Assembly: GCA_037903475.1 (NCBI GenBank)
Contig: JBAJFG010000300.1
Location: forward strand, 248,001 to 312,000
Length of the DNA: 64,000 bases
Reading direction: 5' to 3'
From: Ancylostoma caninum
Taxonomy: Eukaryota > Nematoda > Chromadorea > Rhabditida > Ancylostomatidae
Shown: in pieces, positions 20,789 to 34,270 of the stretch
Layout: the number at the start of each line of letters is the position of its first letter
How positions within the stretch are numbered: position 1 is the stretch's first letter
The notes under the pieces: generated by a model
Told to the model about the DNA's origin: nothing
The model's input: only the letters and a program-made list of their open reading frames with translations
The model's database searches: none
Translations under genes and position numbers: made by a program

Positions 20789-23700
20789 CCCTGTGCAGAT
20801 TCAAAATTGTTTTGAATAGTTCGGATCCATGAATAGTGTCAATTCTCCTATTGTACTGTCATAAGAGTCCTGGCTCGGATTCACATAACTTTGACCACGT
20901 AATATAATCGTGGTTGCCGCGACTAGGTGTACCTTGGACTATCGGACGTTTGTAGACGAATTTTTTGAATAATCCGTTTTCTTCTGATAAGAGGTTCACG
21001 AGTTTAACTGTAAGCATGGCAGCCGTAGCGAAGTGGCCGAATGGGTAAGGCATGGGACGTAGTTCTTGCAGTGGTGGACCATCTGATGTCTTCTAATCAT
21101 TAGAAATACTTGAAACAAATTCAGAAGCCTAAAATTCAAAAATTCAAAGGGGGTTGCAACGGCAGAATTCAACTCCTCAACCTCCTGATTGATAGCCTGA
21201 TTCCCTATTCACGGCTATTTCGCCGCTGTTGGCAAACTTGGCTCATCAACCCAGCAATATCTAAACAGAAACAGGCTATTTAAAAATGCGTCTTCAAACA
21301 CTCCATAGTCCCGGAAAAGCCAACCATGGTAACCACACTTGGTGTGAATGGTCAAATTTTCATGGAAACCAGCTCTACATGGAGTCCGATATTATACAAT
21401 ACAATATAGAAATTTTTAGTGCGCTCTTCTGATCGCATTTGGATCATTGGGCAGAAACGAAATGCATACTTTAACATCACCTTAGACAATGCTTCTGCAA
21501 ATGGATGTTTTGTCTCGATCCCGTGGGTTAGCTTCGTTCACCTCCCTTGTAAGAACACTAAAAAATAGCCGCCGGTGATATGAACGCAACAGGGAACTGC
21601 CTAACAGACTTCCGAGTCGAATGTTTATAGGTTTCTTCTGGTGATGTGCGAGATTCTAGGTCCTACTTTTTTGTTGAGACGTTCGTTAAGACGGCCGTTA
21701 CGTGCGATCATATGTAGCTACTCTTATTCCTACACAAATATGTCAGAAGTAAGCTGTGGTGTCCCTTCACAGTTCTCGAATTCTGGATTTCCTTTTGCTC
21801 GAGATCTTCGATGTTACGACAACTTTTATCGCTTACTCCCCTTGCTGGCTCCTGATGCAAAAGCCTTCTGAAGCAAAAACGTAGTTACACCCAGCATATC
21901 CTTGCTCTGGCTTTGCTGTTTGAGACTATGAAATATTGCAACACGCAGAGATATGTAGCTCAGGCGAAGTGACCGTCAAGTTTTTCTATTTCGGTCACAC
22001 TGTGATCCGGTACCTGACCAGAACAGTGATGCGCGGTTCAAGGTGGACATCAATGTTCACTGCCTATTGCTACTGCTATGTGGTCGTAATCACCGGTGAT
22101 TCTGTTTTCCCAATGTTTTTTTTTTGTTTTTGTTTCCTGATTTTCTATAACTGGTTCAATTTGTTTTCACGTCACTCATGTGTCACTCGCGCCTAAGCAT
22201 TAGAACACATTTCGCAGGATAAAGTGTTAAATCAGTCATTAGCTTCAGAAAATCTGCCACGCCTAAACTGTCCATGAATTGAAAAGATGGTATGGGCTGA
22301 TCCGTTTTGGATATTTGTAGGTAGACTCCATCTCAGTGGTAGATGACAAAAATAAGCATGCGCTTATGAGCACTAAACAATAAGTAAAGGTATAATTACG
22401 GTGTTCCTGTTTTGGAGACAAAGGAGAAAGGAAGGTTTGACATAACTGAGAGGAGAACCGTAATTATTAACGGTTTCTGGCAAAAACGTTTCTGGGCCAG
22501 TCACAAGACGAACCCATGCAATCACTGCCATTATTCATCCGCGAAGTGGAAAGGGTGGGTTTGAGAGTGGAGAGTGACATAGCCGAAATGTTTGCCACCA
22601 CATCAGGTGTCTTTTGTAACAGTTCCACTAGTGAAAAAAGAACATTACACAGTCTCTGAAGCTATAATCTTAGGTGTTTCATCTTGCACGTTACACTCAC
22701 GATGTATCTAAGGGTTGGAATTAAATAGGAATTGGAGCTAGTGAGCTGAAAACTGATGGGTGATGAATTGTTAATTTTAGTTCAGTGCCCCACAGATTGC
22801 TACATGAGCGCGACTTATTCGTTCTGACTTTTAATTTTCATGCTGTCTCCAGAAGAATGAAAGTAGTGAGGAGTGACGCTAGTTCGCGAGCTATGTAGCC
22901 ATCATACGCTTCATCTCCCATGTCTTCGACTCGTGTAATCCAGAACACTGTGAAATCCGTAGCTGAAAACAGCTCGCGTTCCACGACTTCAACTTAGATG
23001 GATTTCCGCATTTTGCGTGCTTCGTTTGATGGGAAATATCCTGTGTTTTGAACAGACAGGTTGAGGGCGTGCACAACGGCACTGTAAGACAGTTCAGAAA
23101 ATGGTTTCTATTTCTCTATTAGATAGATCGCCAATATTAGGTTGAACAATTATAAATGTCCGCTCTTTTCCGTTTCCACTTTCCCTCCATTGTCACCATT
23201 TTTTGGTGGAGCTTGTGTGTTCACCGTACTAAGTGTCTTGTGTTCTCTGATGTCTTACCCCTGATAGATTGTTTTTTTTTAATTGATACTGTATATATTG
23301 ATTGCTGCGCGAGCGGCCATCAGTCAAATTCTCCTCCGTCATGTAAAGAATCACAACGTCATCGAAGCGGTTATAATGTCGCACAATAGAATGCTCTCTC
23401 TTGAACATACTCGCAAAAAAACCACACAAGCTCAGCGACGGTGAGCAGCCTATTCTGACCCCAAAATCCGACAGTCACAAAGAGACGGTGATATTGCGTT
23501 TGAAACGGAATGTGAAAGGATCGCTGTACCCAGTGATGACGAGTCCAGGTCAGAAGTTCACCGCGAACCTCCCGTCAGAGGGTTTGTACCACATGCACCA
23601 AGCATTCCGTAGTTATTGTGCCGGAACAGCAACTGTAAAAACTTATCCACTAAATGGCCTCATCCACTCATCGCGAAGCCCAGTAGAAGGTCATGCAGCA

Positions 23701-25244
23701 AGGGAGAGAATCCCTTCTCCAATCTTAGGCAGTTCAACAGTGGCACTATCGGAATAGCACATGTTTGTTTCGACGTAGCGTTCCTTGACTGAGAAAAACT
23801 TTAGAAATTGCGGCGAAGTCAAATTTTAGGTGACTCGCTACTGTGTTTCACAGCATAGCGGTTTCTTTCAAGAGACAGCTCATCCCTTGTTTACAATAAG
23901 TAGAAGTGTCATTGATGAATTCGGAGAATATCTTTATATGGAGCTGTTCGACCGTTGCCATTGTAGTAATTTTTGTTTCAGAGGCAAACGAACATTGATA
24001 ATTCCTCGACCTACTAAACGTTGTAGAAGTAACAAAAAAGCATACGTTGTTGTTCAGAGCTTTACCGCTATAAATCATCATGAACATCGACCAAAGACTT
24101 TTAGCCATCCTGTAGAACAAGTTATGAAGCTGGTACCAAATTCCTTGCATTTTTTTTTAAAACTCCATAATCTTATTCCAATGAAATTTCACACTGGATC
24201 TCTCTTGTGATTCTGCAGCTTTTTGGCATAGAAAGGTTACATTTTGAAATCATTGGAGCACAGTAGATGAACTCACCAGGAGATGTCGAACAATTCAAAG
24301 TCAAACTTTTATTCCCATTTTCATTCCTTCTTTTCTCCAGTTTTGTTTATGTCAAAAATAGCGAAGTGAACAGCATTATTTCTGAAGTTGAACGTAATTC
24401 GATAGGTCAAAGTAATTAACACATTTTTTGAAGTGTGAGAGAAGCGCGAAACGAAGTTTTTCCTCCTTTAGATCGTCTTCTCAGTTTTGGAAAGTTTTCA
24501 CTCTCACTGGTATTACGGACAAATGCACGAATTTTCGACGTTCCGCCGAAGTCACAGCATTTGGAGAGGCTCATCTGTGATTTATGTATTGATGGTGTTT
24601 ACTGCATTTAGGAGTCATTGAATGTCCTGAAATTCACGGACACCAGTTCTAATTTTTCCAGAATTTACGTGGTCTTTCAGTTATCTCTTTAGCAGTATGG
24701 TCCAAAACACCTCTTCCGAATAAGAGCATTCCACAGATGAGCTGTGGTGCAATTGCTTTGCAAAAACATAGATGAACTTATTGCATGACGTTTTCCCTGC
24801 CGGATTATCTACCACTCGCTGTTTTTTTAATATGAACCTAGGAACCACAAGCTCTGAGAGCTGCCTCAAACTTCGTCAGTAATTCACCACTCATCATATT
24901 CTTTGAATGTTTTCAGTGTAACCACTGCTTTCTCTGTTCCAGGCGCGCTCACACTTTGCACAAGAGTATCCGCCAAACATGATGACATAGCGATGACGGC
25001 ATCCTCCTTCTCCGCTCCGCAGATCCCCGTGCTCTGAGCCCAAGGGTAGCATGTATAAAAATCCTGATGATGATCAGATGTAGAACTTAAAATGTGGAAG
25101 GATCTCAAGATCAGACGGAGTCGACTGCTCCGTGTGCTTGTTTCCCGTTATAAAATCAGCATCCGGTCGTGATCAGGATTTTCACACACGCTCCCAGGGT
25201 GCTACGAACGTGCTCATATGATAAACTGCTACTTAGTGGATTTA
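20789..25244. other. Gene-free stretch
   Basis: No coding region was recognised. At 21024-21060 there is a tRNA-like 5' portion with an A-box-like TGGCCGAATGGGTAAGGC, but the rest of a tRNA does not follow. Frames at 23401-23757 (118 codons) and 23830-24210 (126 codons, covered by an opposing frame) have no family resemblance. Confidence 0.45.
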
Positions 25245-25324
25245 TACAGTTTGTCAATGTGTCAATCCGGTGAAGTTACGTAAGAATTGGTAACTTCACC
25301 GGATTGACACATTGACAAACTGTA
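25245..25324. repeat. Perfect 35-bp-stem hairpin
   Basis: The arm 25245-25279 is the exact reverse complement of 25290-25324, with a 10-bp loop GTAAGAATTG. The arms begin TACAGTTTGTCAATGTGTCA. A perfect stem this long implies a recent origin or an active constraint, since old inverted repeats accumulate mismatches. It could be a MITE, a hairpin small-RNA source or a template-switch product. Animal microRNA precursors usually contain bulges, which argues against a standard microRNA. Confidence 0.9.
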
Positions 25325-28300
25325 AGAAAAATTATAGCACCCACGAAACTTTCACAACAACTTAATATTCGTTCTTTCTCCTTTTCGTAATAATTTGATC
25401 ATACTTCACTGATGTGCACTATGTAGTGAGGCAACAAAGGATTAAATGTGGTAGGAAAGATGTTGGTAACAACAAAAAGGCACTGGTATGCACAAACGCT
25501 TCATATTAAAGATCAGGAATACAATGGATAGAAAAGATTAAATTCAGAATCATCATGTAGCAGCTAGCAGAAAGAAGCCACAGCTAGCCGAATTGGCTTC
25601 ACATAGACTGTCGAGACTGGTGTTCATAAAAAAATGAACAGGAGTGAAACCAGATTAGCAGGCCAACTTTAATGCGCTATGCTCAGGTCATGTGTTCGTT
25701 ATTCAGCCACCTCAACATCTGTTATTTTGCTTGCTGTAAACGTTTTATTACATTCGGCTGTGGATGTTAATTGTCGTTAATACTCTGGGTTTATGGCAAT
25801 GGAGGAAAAAGAGGGGCGGGGAGGTCCCTCTCCGAGGGTGGGAAATTTTTAAAATTACTTAGGAAAATAGATAAAATTCTCCTCCACGTGCATTATCGGA
25901 ATTCTGCTCCTATCATTATTTTTTGAATATTTACTGCCACTTTTTTATGTTTGAATTAACACTTTTGTTATTTTTATGTCCCGTCCGGATCTGCACAGCT
26001 GTGGAGGTCCCACCGCTTCTCATTCCCTACCTACCGCTCACTTTCCGCGTCCGCCACTGGTTTGTAGGTAATACGAAAATACGTATATGTATAGGTTGCT
26101 CTGATGGATGGGAAATGAGTTTCGCCGACGGAGCCGTTGAAAAAAACATTCATTACATGAATGTCACATGTTTGACAAGCTAAAATTTGCAAAAAATGCT
26201 GTTATAATCTATTACTCTGACAGCCAGGCCACTATCGGCTTCCAAGCTCGTTCTCCTAATTTCTTTTCATATTCATGGTCGATCTAATTGGCTCTGGGCG
26301 TTTTCTCTGAATTACTTCTGTTACTACATGCGTACGTACTAACAATATCCTCGCTAGCTCCTTTGAAAAAGTACACTCAGCTAGCGAAGTGGCTTTTTCC
26401 GTTCCATCACAATAATTTGTTGCAACGTAATGAACTGCAATTTAAACTCAGAGGCAAGAACCGTAATCTATCCATTCTCACAGAGGAAGTGCATGAAGAA
26501 AATCCGCTCATCCGTAGCGAGACCTATACGGGTAGAGAGCATGTCCGACACGATGTTACGACCTACACTTGAAATCTGCTAAATGGTCTACAGAAGCTCA
26601 GAATGCCACCTGGAGCAACGGGAGGACGCTGTGGATACCAAGGAATTGTGGCTTGGTGTATACATCATTGTGCAGCTCGTACGCTATTTTCGAATCTGTT
26701 TTCGCACTTCCTAAGTCTTGTCTCTGTAAGGAGTTACATCCTTTTTCCGCAGGCGCACATGATAGGGCTACACGAGTGCTGAAGCACGAGGAAGCATTGA
26801 CAAATGGTTGTGGCGCGAAGGGAAGTCTCTCGCTTGTTGTGAGCATGATCACAGGATCGAATCCTGCTGTGTGCCTCACTTCTGCATTATGCCTTTGAGC
26901 TTCTATTGGCCATTTACCAAAGCCGAAGTCTTTAACTGAGCATCATTTGGGACATTCTCTCGAACCATATGGGTATCATATTGAATTAGCAGCTTAAATT
27001 CGTGCACTTCCCTTGTTAGTCCCATGTGACATAGGCTCACAATTTTTGGCTTCAGCATTCAATTTCATGTGTTCTCGCTTTGGCGCAGTTTTGCCGCGCA
27101 TTACATGGCTCGTTGTTGGCCCTCTGGATAGGAAACGCTCAAATTTCACAATTCGACATGAAATTCATGACCGTGTTGCTTATAGATAGGTTAGTCAGTC
27201 ACTGACAGTTTCCGAGATCTACTCGGATTTCCGACACTTTGCAGTAGAATCTGCCTGGGGGAGTCCTTTGTCTTTATTCGCAGGCTCTGGCTTACGCATG
27301 CATCGAGGTGCAGCCAACGTCATAAACAAATAACATAGCGTACTTTCGATTGTCATAATTGTGCTGTTCCAGTTCTTTTTAAATTTATTTTTAATGGAGC
27401 ACATTGAGTGCACTTAAATGAATTCATAAATGAATAAGCTAGCTAATCTCGCATAATTTCTTCTGAGGCTAGAATTCAGAACTCCTGGCAGGTATGGAAA
27501 TTAGAATGTGGAATACGATGGGTTGCTATTCAATTACTTTCGCTTTTACAGTTTCCGGACTAAGGGATCATGTAAAGTAACTGCGACTGCGCTCATCACA
27601 GAGCGTTGCTAAATTTAGGTGGTCATCAGTTTTTCTAACGGGAAGAGAAAACTGCGAGTTAACCGAACACCACTTGGATGCTGGTTTTGGAGGATCATCG
27701 CCTTCATTTTTAAACCATAGTTTCTGGGTTCTGAAGTGCAGGCGTAGCTGGACGCAAGCAAACAGTAAGTCATGTGCAAAATGTTAAAAAAAAGTGACGT
27801 CATCAAGGAAAGTGAATGAAATCGTTGACAAGGTTTTGATAGATAGAATACAAATGCGTGCTAAATAAGGGAGCCTAGCGCATCTAAAAAGAGTCATTAA
27901 CCAGACAAAGTACTTTCGAAAAAAAACGTCCTCAAAATGAGCGCCACATCTGCTCAATCTCGAATAATAACGCAATTCAACATGAAAATCAGAAAATTAT
28001 TTTGATTGGTTGAATTGGAATTCAAGTCAAAACCGTGGTCCGTCTTGAAGATTAGATTAAGCGCTACACTGTGGTCGCAAAAGATGCAATGAAAACAGTA
28101 GGTTAGCCGCGAAAAATGGACTCTGAAGAAGTAAGTACTTGTCATTGAGGTGGAAGGAGGATGGAACCTGTGTTTGGGAGTTCCAACCGACTGATGGAGA
28201 AGCCCATTATAAATGAATATTAGGCGACATTTTTGGAAACTTCAGCTGTGGTAACCCGAGCGACACGCTCGGATTTGAAGAGGAAAAAAGAGTCGTTTCT

Positions 28301-28969
28301 CCATGTCAGCATGGCCGCTCAAGCAGGTGCTCTCGTTGATTAAAAAAACTTGTAGTAACGAAATCTAAAATTCACCCTATTCAACGATATTTTTGCATTG
28401 ACTTACTCGTACCTGCACCTGTCTCAGAATCTTAAGTTCTTTCCGTCAGGAGCAAGCCTCCAATCAATAGACGAGTTAATCGTGATTTTATTCGGTTATT
28501 CTGAGTACTTCAAGGAAATTCATTATAAATAAAGAATGAAAAATCAAAAACAGACCGAACCACATGTGTTGAGCTTCGAAGTGATTGAGTTATGAAATGA
28601 AATAAGATTGCATCAGATTTGTTTCATTTTCATTGTCACTCCGGAAACTTTTCAAACCCGCTCATAGCACTAACCACTTATGATGATTGATGTCTCTCGG
28701 ATCTCCGAAGATCAAAAGAACGAATGATTTGTATACAGCGGTCTTTCCTGTTGTACATATGTACCTTTTTGTAGTAAGTGTCGATTGATGCCAGGGAGTG
28801 TTAAGGCCATTTTACAGCGAGAACACGTTATAGATTTTTTTAAACCATGACCTCGCACTTACAGTAGGGGTAGAAATGTCTCCACTGCGGAGTCTCTAAC
28901 ATGTCACAAGCAATAGCAGAGGACATGTATCAAAATCTTACTATTCTAACTTCCTATTCTAACCATTTC
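25325..28969. other. Gene-free stretch
   Basis: No gene is supported. Frames below about 110 codons overlap on both strands (for example 26569-26898 against 26598-26879) and show no family resemblance. A B-box-like GGATCGAATCC occurs near 26853 without tRNA structure around it. Confidence 0.45.
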
Positions 28970-29251
28970 GGGGGTTCTTCAAAATTTCTCATGAATGTGA
29001 CCCAGCAAGTCTACAAAATTGAACCCCTCCGCTTTCAAATACTGTTCGACCTAAATCGTGGATCAAATATGGCTCATTTGGCTAGAGATATCAACGACGT
29101 TTGGAGAGGAACTTTACTGCTGAAAGGACGCCATAGAAGTGGTAAAGCCACTTCAGACAGCGCAAATTTGGCTTTGAAGTTGCTTTTCGTTCTGGACGTC
29201 CAGTTTGTGGGACATAAAGGCGATTATGCACTAAGGTTGCTTTATATGTAA
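28970..29251 (+). pseudogene. Mariner transposase N-terminal fragment
   Basis: The segment RFQILFDLNRGSNMAHLARD followed by INDVW (from about 29032) matches the N-terminal DNA-binding region of mariner transposases, typically RxxxLFxFxxGxxAAxAARxINxVxG. After about residue 70 the frame loses similarity except for a short RSGKATSD-like piece. The catalytic domain and terminal repeats were not found nearby, so this is a truncated relic. Confidence 0.55.
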
Positions 29252-31600
29252 AAAATAATCACTACTTATGCTAACTCTTAACAATGTGCAAGTTCAGCTG
29301 ACGCATTCCGTGCAAAATCCCAAAATGCTCGATATGAGGTGATCTCCACATTGGGTATTTTCAATTTCTCCACGCATATATCACCAAAATGACTAGCAAA
29401 GAACTCGAATGTTGGGGATTTTCACTACTACCGACACTACAGGTCTAGTACAGTTAAACACAGCTGATTATGCTCAGCTCCTTATCCAATTTATAAACAT
29501 TATCCAAGAGTTGTGGTTGCAAGCTACAAATTGGGTCGTCTCAAACAAAGCAATTTTTCATAGATATGGAGCTGACAAGTTGCACTATCTCTGGCAGTAC
29601 TAATAGAAAAGGGAAGGAGCTATGTAACCATTCGGTGTGGTTGACAGGGTTCATGGAAAGTGGTGATTTCTATGCCCACGAAAAACCGCTTGAACTTGTT
29701 TCCCAACCCAATACCTTGTCCTGAAATTCGAAATGCTGGAGCACCAATATACGAATCAGCGTTTCGATGACGTCATCTTTCCTCATTAAATTAGACATCG
29801 GGACAAAATAATAATAATAATAAATAAATAAATAAAGTGAACTATTACGTAGGATTTCCGTTTCGTGCACCACCTTACACGGAAATCAAACACAACGTTT
29901 AGGCCATCCTTTGCATTCATCAGTAAGGTAAGGATGGCCGAAACTTATATAAAGTGAAAATAAAAGTAAACGAGATCGAGATAAGCGAACTATCACGGCG
30001 AAGGGGGACAAGCGGTTTTAACAGGCTGGTGCTTAATTTTTGTTCCTAGCTGCGACTCATATCCAAGCAGCTATATTTTTCGCACTTTTTTCAATGCCAT
30101 CCTTATGACTATTATTTCACCAGCTGTGTTTACAAGTACCCGAATGTGACTCTATGGCGCTACTCTTAGCGCCGCAGAAAATCAACCTGCATTGTATTTC
30201 GATAGATCACATCAATCTAAACCGTTGCACCATTGTGTTCTCTTGATTGAATAAAGCAATCTTAAGGATAAGGACTGTTGAGAGCTCTCACTTAACCAGT
30301 TGCAGGTCAAAATAGGCTTATTAAACCAACTATGATTTTTTCCTGCTGTTGTCATAGCTACAGCTTAGATCTAAACATCATCTCATGTCAACAACCTTCG
30401 CATAACCGCGTCCATATCCTATAGAATTCAATTTACTGTACATGCAACTATCGATCAATCCCCTTTCAGTTCGACTCCTACTTAAGCATAAACATTTCGT
30501 AAGCTACGTTCTGATTTTTGCTCTAACCCATCCCTTGATTGCGCTCCACCCTATTCCGTCCGCTATTCTCCATGTCTTTGCCATCACTCTCATGCAGCCA
30601 ACACTTTCTCACTCTGACGTTAATTCTTTTCAAAAAGGTGATTACAATAGATCGCCAGCAATGTCACAGAGCAGATGGACAGGGATTTGGAATGGTTCTG
30701 TGTTAAAGACGCTATGGTGTGCATATCAATTTTTCCTGACATTCTCTAGCAAATTTCACTTGACTAGAGCCAGTAGACAACAAGCATAATCATTTCTTGC
30801 AATTGGATGCAGTATCTACTAATGCTCATTCCAAGAAAAATGGACCCACATGTCATCTGGTAGGTACCCTCTTCCACATACACTGTTATCATATCTGTTG
30901 TTTGTGGGACTACTCTATAATACAAGAATTACCTACTCCCTAAAAGATGTGGCATAAAAATAGGGGCTACCATTCTTGCCTTTAGGTTCTAGGTACTAAG
31001 GTTCATAAAATTGTAAAGGGAGTGGAATGGGATGGTATGTTGGCGCATCTCTTACTCCGACCACGTTGTGTCCCAACCAGACTTCTACGGCGGTGAATGC
31101 GGCTGTTGAAGAAACACCATCGACAAGCGGAACGGGTGGAGTGCCCAGAACCTTTTGCACTCACTTCCCAGGTTGCGTCAACAGCGGTAAAATAAGCTAA
31201 TGAAACATTTCAATGGAATAAACAGAAAATCGCCTAGTGATCCTAGTGCTCGTAGAACTCATCACCAAGAACTTAGTGTAGAAAAGTTTTGCTCCCTATT
31301 CGCCACTGCCTGTGTCACGGCTGTTGATAAGTCTTTCATGACCGTTCTTGCGGGCTGCGACATGCATAATTCCTCATGTGGCAATGTTCTGTAGAATCCA
31401 TTAGGGCCTCCCAAATTCCACAACCAACTCTAGCTTAAAGTGATTTTCGTTTTTTTTTGAATCTACCTGAGAACGACTTCCATTTTTCTGCAAACTCCGC
31501 CGTTGTTTGGGGACCGAGCGGCAATTTTCAGAGTGACATAGCTACTGCAGGAAATCGACGTGAACTTTTCGTTGAGTAAAAGTGTGATGTTTTATGATGA
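29252..31600. other. Gene-free stretch with a TAA/TAAA microsatellite
   Basis: Contains an imperfect (TAA)n(TAAA)n run at 29805-29837. No coding feature was recognised; a 115-codon hydrophobic frame at 30442-30789 has no family match. Confidence 0.45.
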
Positions 31601-31609
31601 CGCTGATGA

Positions 31610-31870
31610 ACACATCCGGTGCTGAGAATTTGAAGAGTTGTGAATGTGTTACACATGCGATGATGAGAATTCGAAGAATTCTGGACGTGGCACTCATTAA
31701 GTAATCGAGAGCTAGGTCCCGGATGTGTCAAGCAAAGTTAACATTAGCATGTGTTCCGGTAGTGAAGATTTGAGGAATCATAGATGTTTCAATTACTATA
31801 TAAGCGAGCAGGAGCTATGTGTCGGATGTGTTGAATAATGCTAATATTAGGGTCTATTCACCGCCTTAGA
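31610..31870. repeat. Strongly diverged tandem repeat, about 100 bp
   Basis: Two consecutive units can be aligned: one around 31662-31755 and one around 31764-31852. They share GAGAATT/GAAGATTTGARGAAT, AGCTA, CGGATGTGT and TAACATTAG/TAATATTAG in order. A truncated unit lies just upstream. Divergence is high, so this is an old duplication. Confidence 0.4.
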
Positions 31871-34270
31871 AACTACCGTGACATGAGCGAATATGTTTCC
31901 TAGCACTCGTGCATACTTTCTCCTCTTCTTCACTACTCTTATGGCGTTTTTGTTTAACATACTGGTTCATTGATAATTACTTGCTTACACAGTTCACTTA
32001 CTTATTAAGAAAGTAGTCTATTTTGGGGCCCTATCAAAGTTTCCGATCCCTTATCCTTATAGTAAGGATCACATTACGGAAAGTGGATGAATGCATCAAA
32101 TGGTGAACAAAGAAAAGGGAGTTGTGGTTGTGGTCGAGCAACACACAACATAGATCCTCGTCAATTTCTGCCTTGTCTTCGTAGTCTTTTCACTAGGGAC
32201 ATGTTGCTTTACTATTAGAAGAGGTTTTCTTTCTCGCCATCTCATAAATATTAAAGCCGAGGCAATTTCCATCACGCTGTTATGATCATGGTTGTATTTG
32301 CATGACCAATTATTGTTTTTCCTTTTCACGCTGCTATGATGTAGTTTTCTTTCATATTATTAAGTGCATAATTACTGCTATACGTATAAGCAAAATAAGT
32401 GAGCTCCATTCAGTGGAATGGCTTCAAATATCTATTCTAGTTTTATAGATGAACTAATTCAATTCCTCAGCCAGCGGTCTGCATATTTCTCAAAACTAAA
32501 TTACCAATAGATGTGATATTTTGTAGGAAATTATTTTTTCTGCGCTGTTATCAATTTCTAATTCTCTTTTGTTTCAGTTTAGGGTTGATTTTTTGGTTAC
32601 TTCATTTCTCGCCATTTCTGCCATTTAAATCTTCAATGTGGCGTCACCGCCTGGGGCCGTGGCTATGGCGCCACAACTGGCTGTTATAGAGATGTTGTGC
32701 CCTCAAACAACAGAAGTGAGGCAAACGATCACTCTTGTCATACTCGCCTCGTTTACTAAATTCTCCAGATTCTTCTGGGTCCTATAGTAGAAAGCTTTCG
32801 ATGCGATGCAATGGAATTAGGAGTTTCTTCGAAAATAATGAGAAAAGTAATGCGAAGGAATAGCTGTGCGCCTGAGTCGACTTCACACTTTCACTTTGGC
32901 GAATCTCGTAGCTACCATAGGAGAATCTCCGAATTTAAAGCTAGTATTTGTGTTAGCAACTAATGTGTCAACAGATACAATGCCCGCGTTAACCTCGTTA
33001 AGAAAGAACACGCGGTACGTGAAGTTGCGTTCATTTCGTTTCATAGCTATAACCAAACTGAAGGTACGGCAAAGTAAAACTGATGGTAAGAATCGCATTT
33101 GATCCAGCTTCGGTCCTATGTGGGATTGACTGAAACTGTTCAGTTCCAGCATCGAAATTTTCATAATTTTTATTCGCCGCAAATTAACCGCGTGTCGCGG
33201 GCGGCAAAGTCCGCTACAAACGGCGCGACGACCTAAGAATCTGCTAGAAAGTACGTTTTTCAAGCTTTCCGGTGCGATGTCGTTATAAAATCGATCAAGA
33301 TTTGCATCTACATAGCCGTATTTGTTGTTTTTACCTGGAATTTTTGTAGTTCTCCTCATGTGATGTTATGAAATAATTCTCTCCTATGCCTTGTCAAGTT
33401 CTCTCCTATGTCTTTTCAGCCCTTTTTACTCGATGTCAGGAATGAAAATTGAAAATCGAAGGTAAAAACTAAACTTTTCGAGTGAGAAAGCTAAGGGTTG
33501 TATTAGCTACAGCGAATTCATCTTACACAAAATCATGTTATAATTTTTGTTTCGTGCTTGCAAAGGTATGCCCTCAGCCTCAACACTGTGCAGTGCTCAT
33601 TAGAACTTGAAAAGGAATGTTTGAGATCATAAGAATTCTTATAAAAAGGAACGTGTAGCGATTGCTGAGAAGAATGCCTAAGAATTCGTAACATCGGTGA
33701 CCAAAGAAAATCTCGAGAAGTTTCACGAACTTGCAAATTTAGAGCATCGCAACACCAGACTTATGAAAGCTGAGAATCTTCGATCCTGCGAGAATAGAGT
33801 ATTATTTCCTTTTCCTAGAAATCCGTAGGAGATGGCGAGTTTCAATTCCGCGCGCGAATTTGAGGTGCAGTAAATGCCTACTTTCACATCCGTAACGACT
33901 TAGGATGCGTTATTCGGCACGTCCTTGCACGTATCCCGTAGAGAAGTTAGAGCCAAATTTCGATGTGTAATACAGAAGTATGTATTCTTGCATAATATGA
34001 ATTATATAAATAATATAAATAATAATAATATGAATTATGCAATGAGCCCTCGCCATCATTGATATATGTGTAATCAATAAGTTTTATTCACTGCATCAAA
34101 AGATCCTATGGGGAAAAAAGGGAAGACATCAAAAAATAAGCCAAATTTGCAGGTTTTTGAATTATGACGAGGCTTGACGAGAATGAGATCGACAGCAGGG
34201 TTCCTAGCTCATAAAATCTTTTCATACAGTGAATTAAACTTATTGATTGCACATTCTGCGGTTTTTTTTT
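31871..34270. other. Gene-free stretch with one unassigned 158-codon frame
   Basis: The minus frame 33359-32883 is the longest here. Its C-terminal half (after about residue 85) has a protein-like mix including NFTYRVFFLNEVNAGIVSVD, but I recognise no family. There is no supporting neighbour. It may be an exon or chance. AT-rich simple sequence lies around 34005-34040. Confidence 0.35.

Noticed and set aside
23401..24210. Two plus-strand frames of 118 and 126 codons
   Set aside because: No recognisable domain; the second is opposed by a 100-codon minus frame. Likely chance.
26780..26880. Possible tRNA around GGATCGAATCC
   Set aside because: The T-arm has a mismatch, and no D-arm, anticodon arm or matching acceptor strand can be found at the right distances.
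32883..33359. 158-codon minus-strand frame
   Set aside because: The translation looks partly protein-like but no family, splice context or neighbour supports it. It is kept as a remark only.
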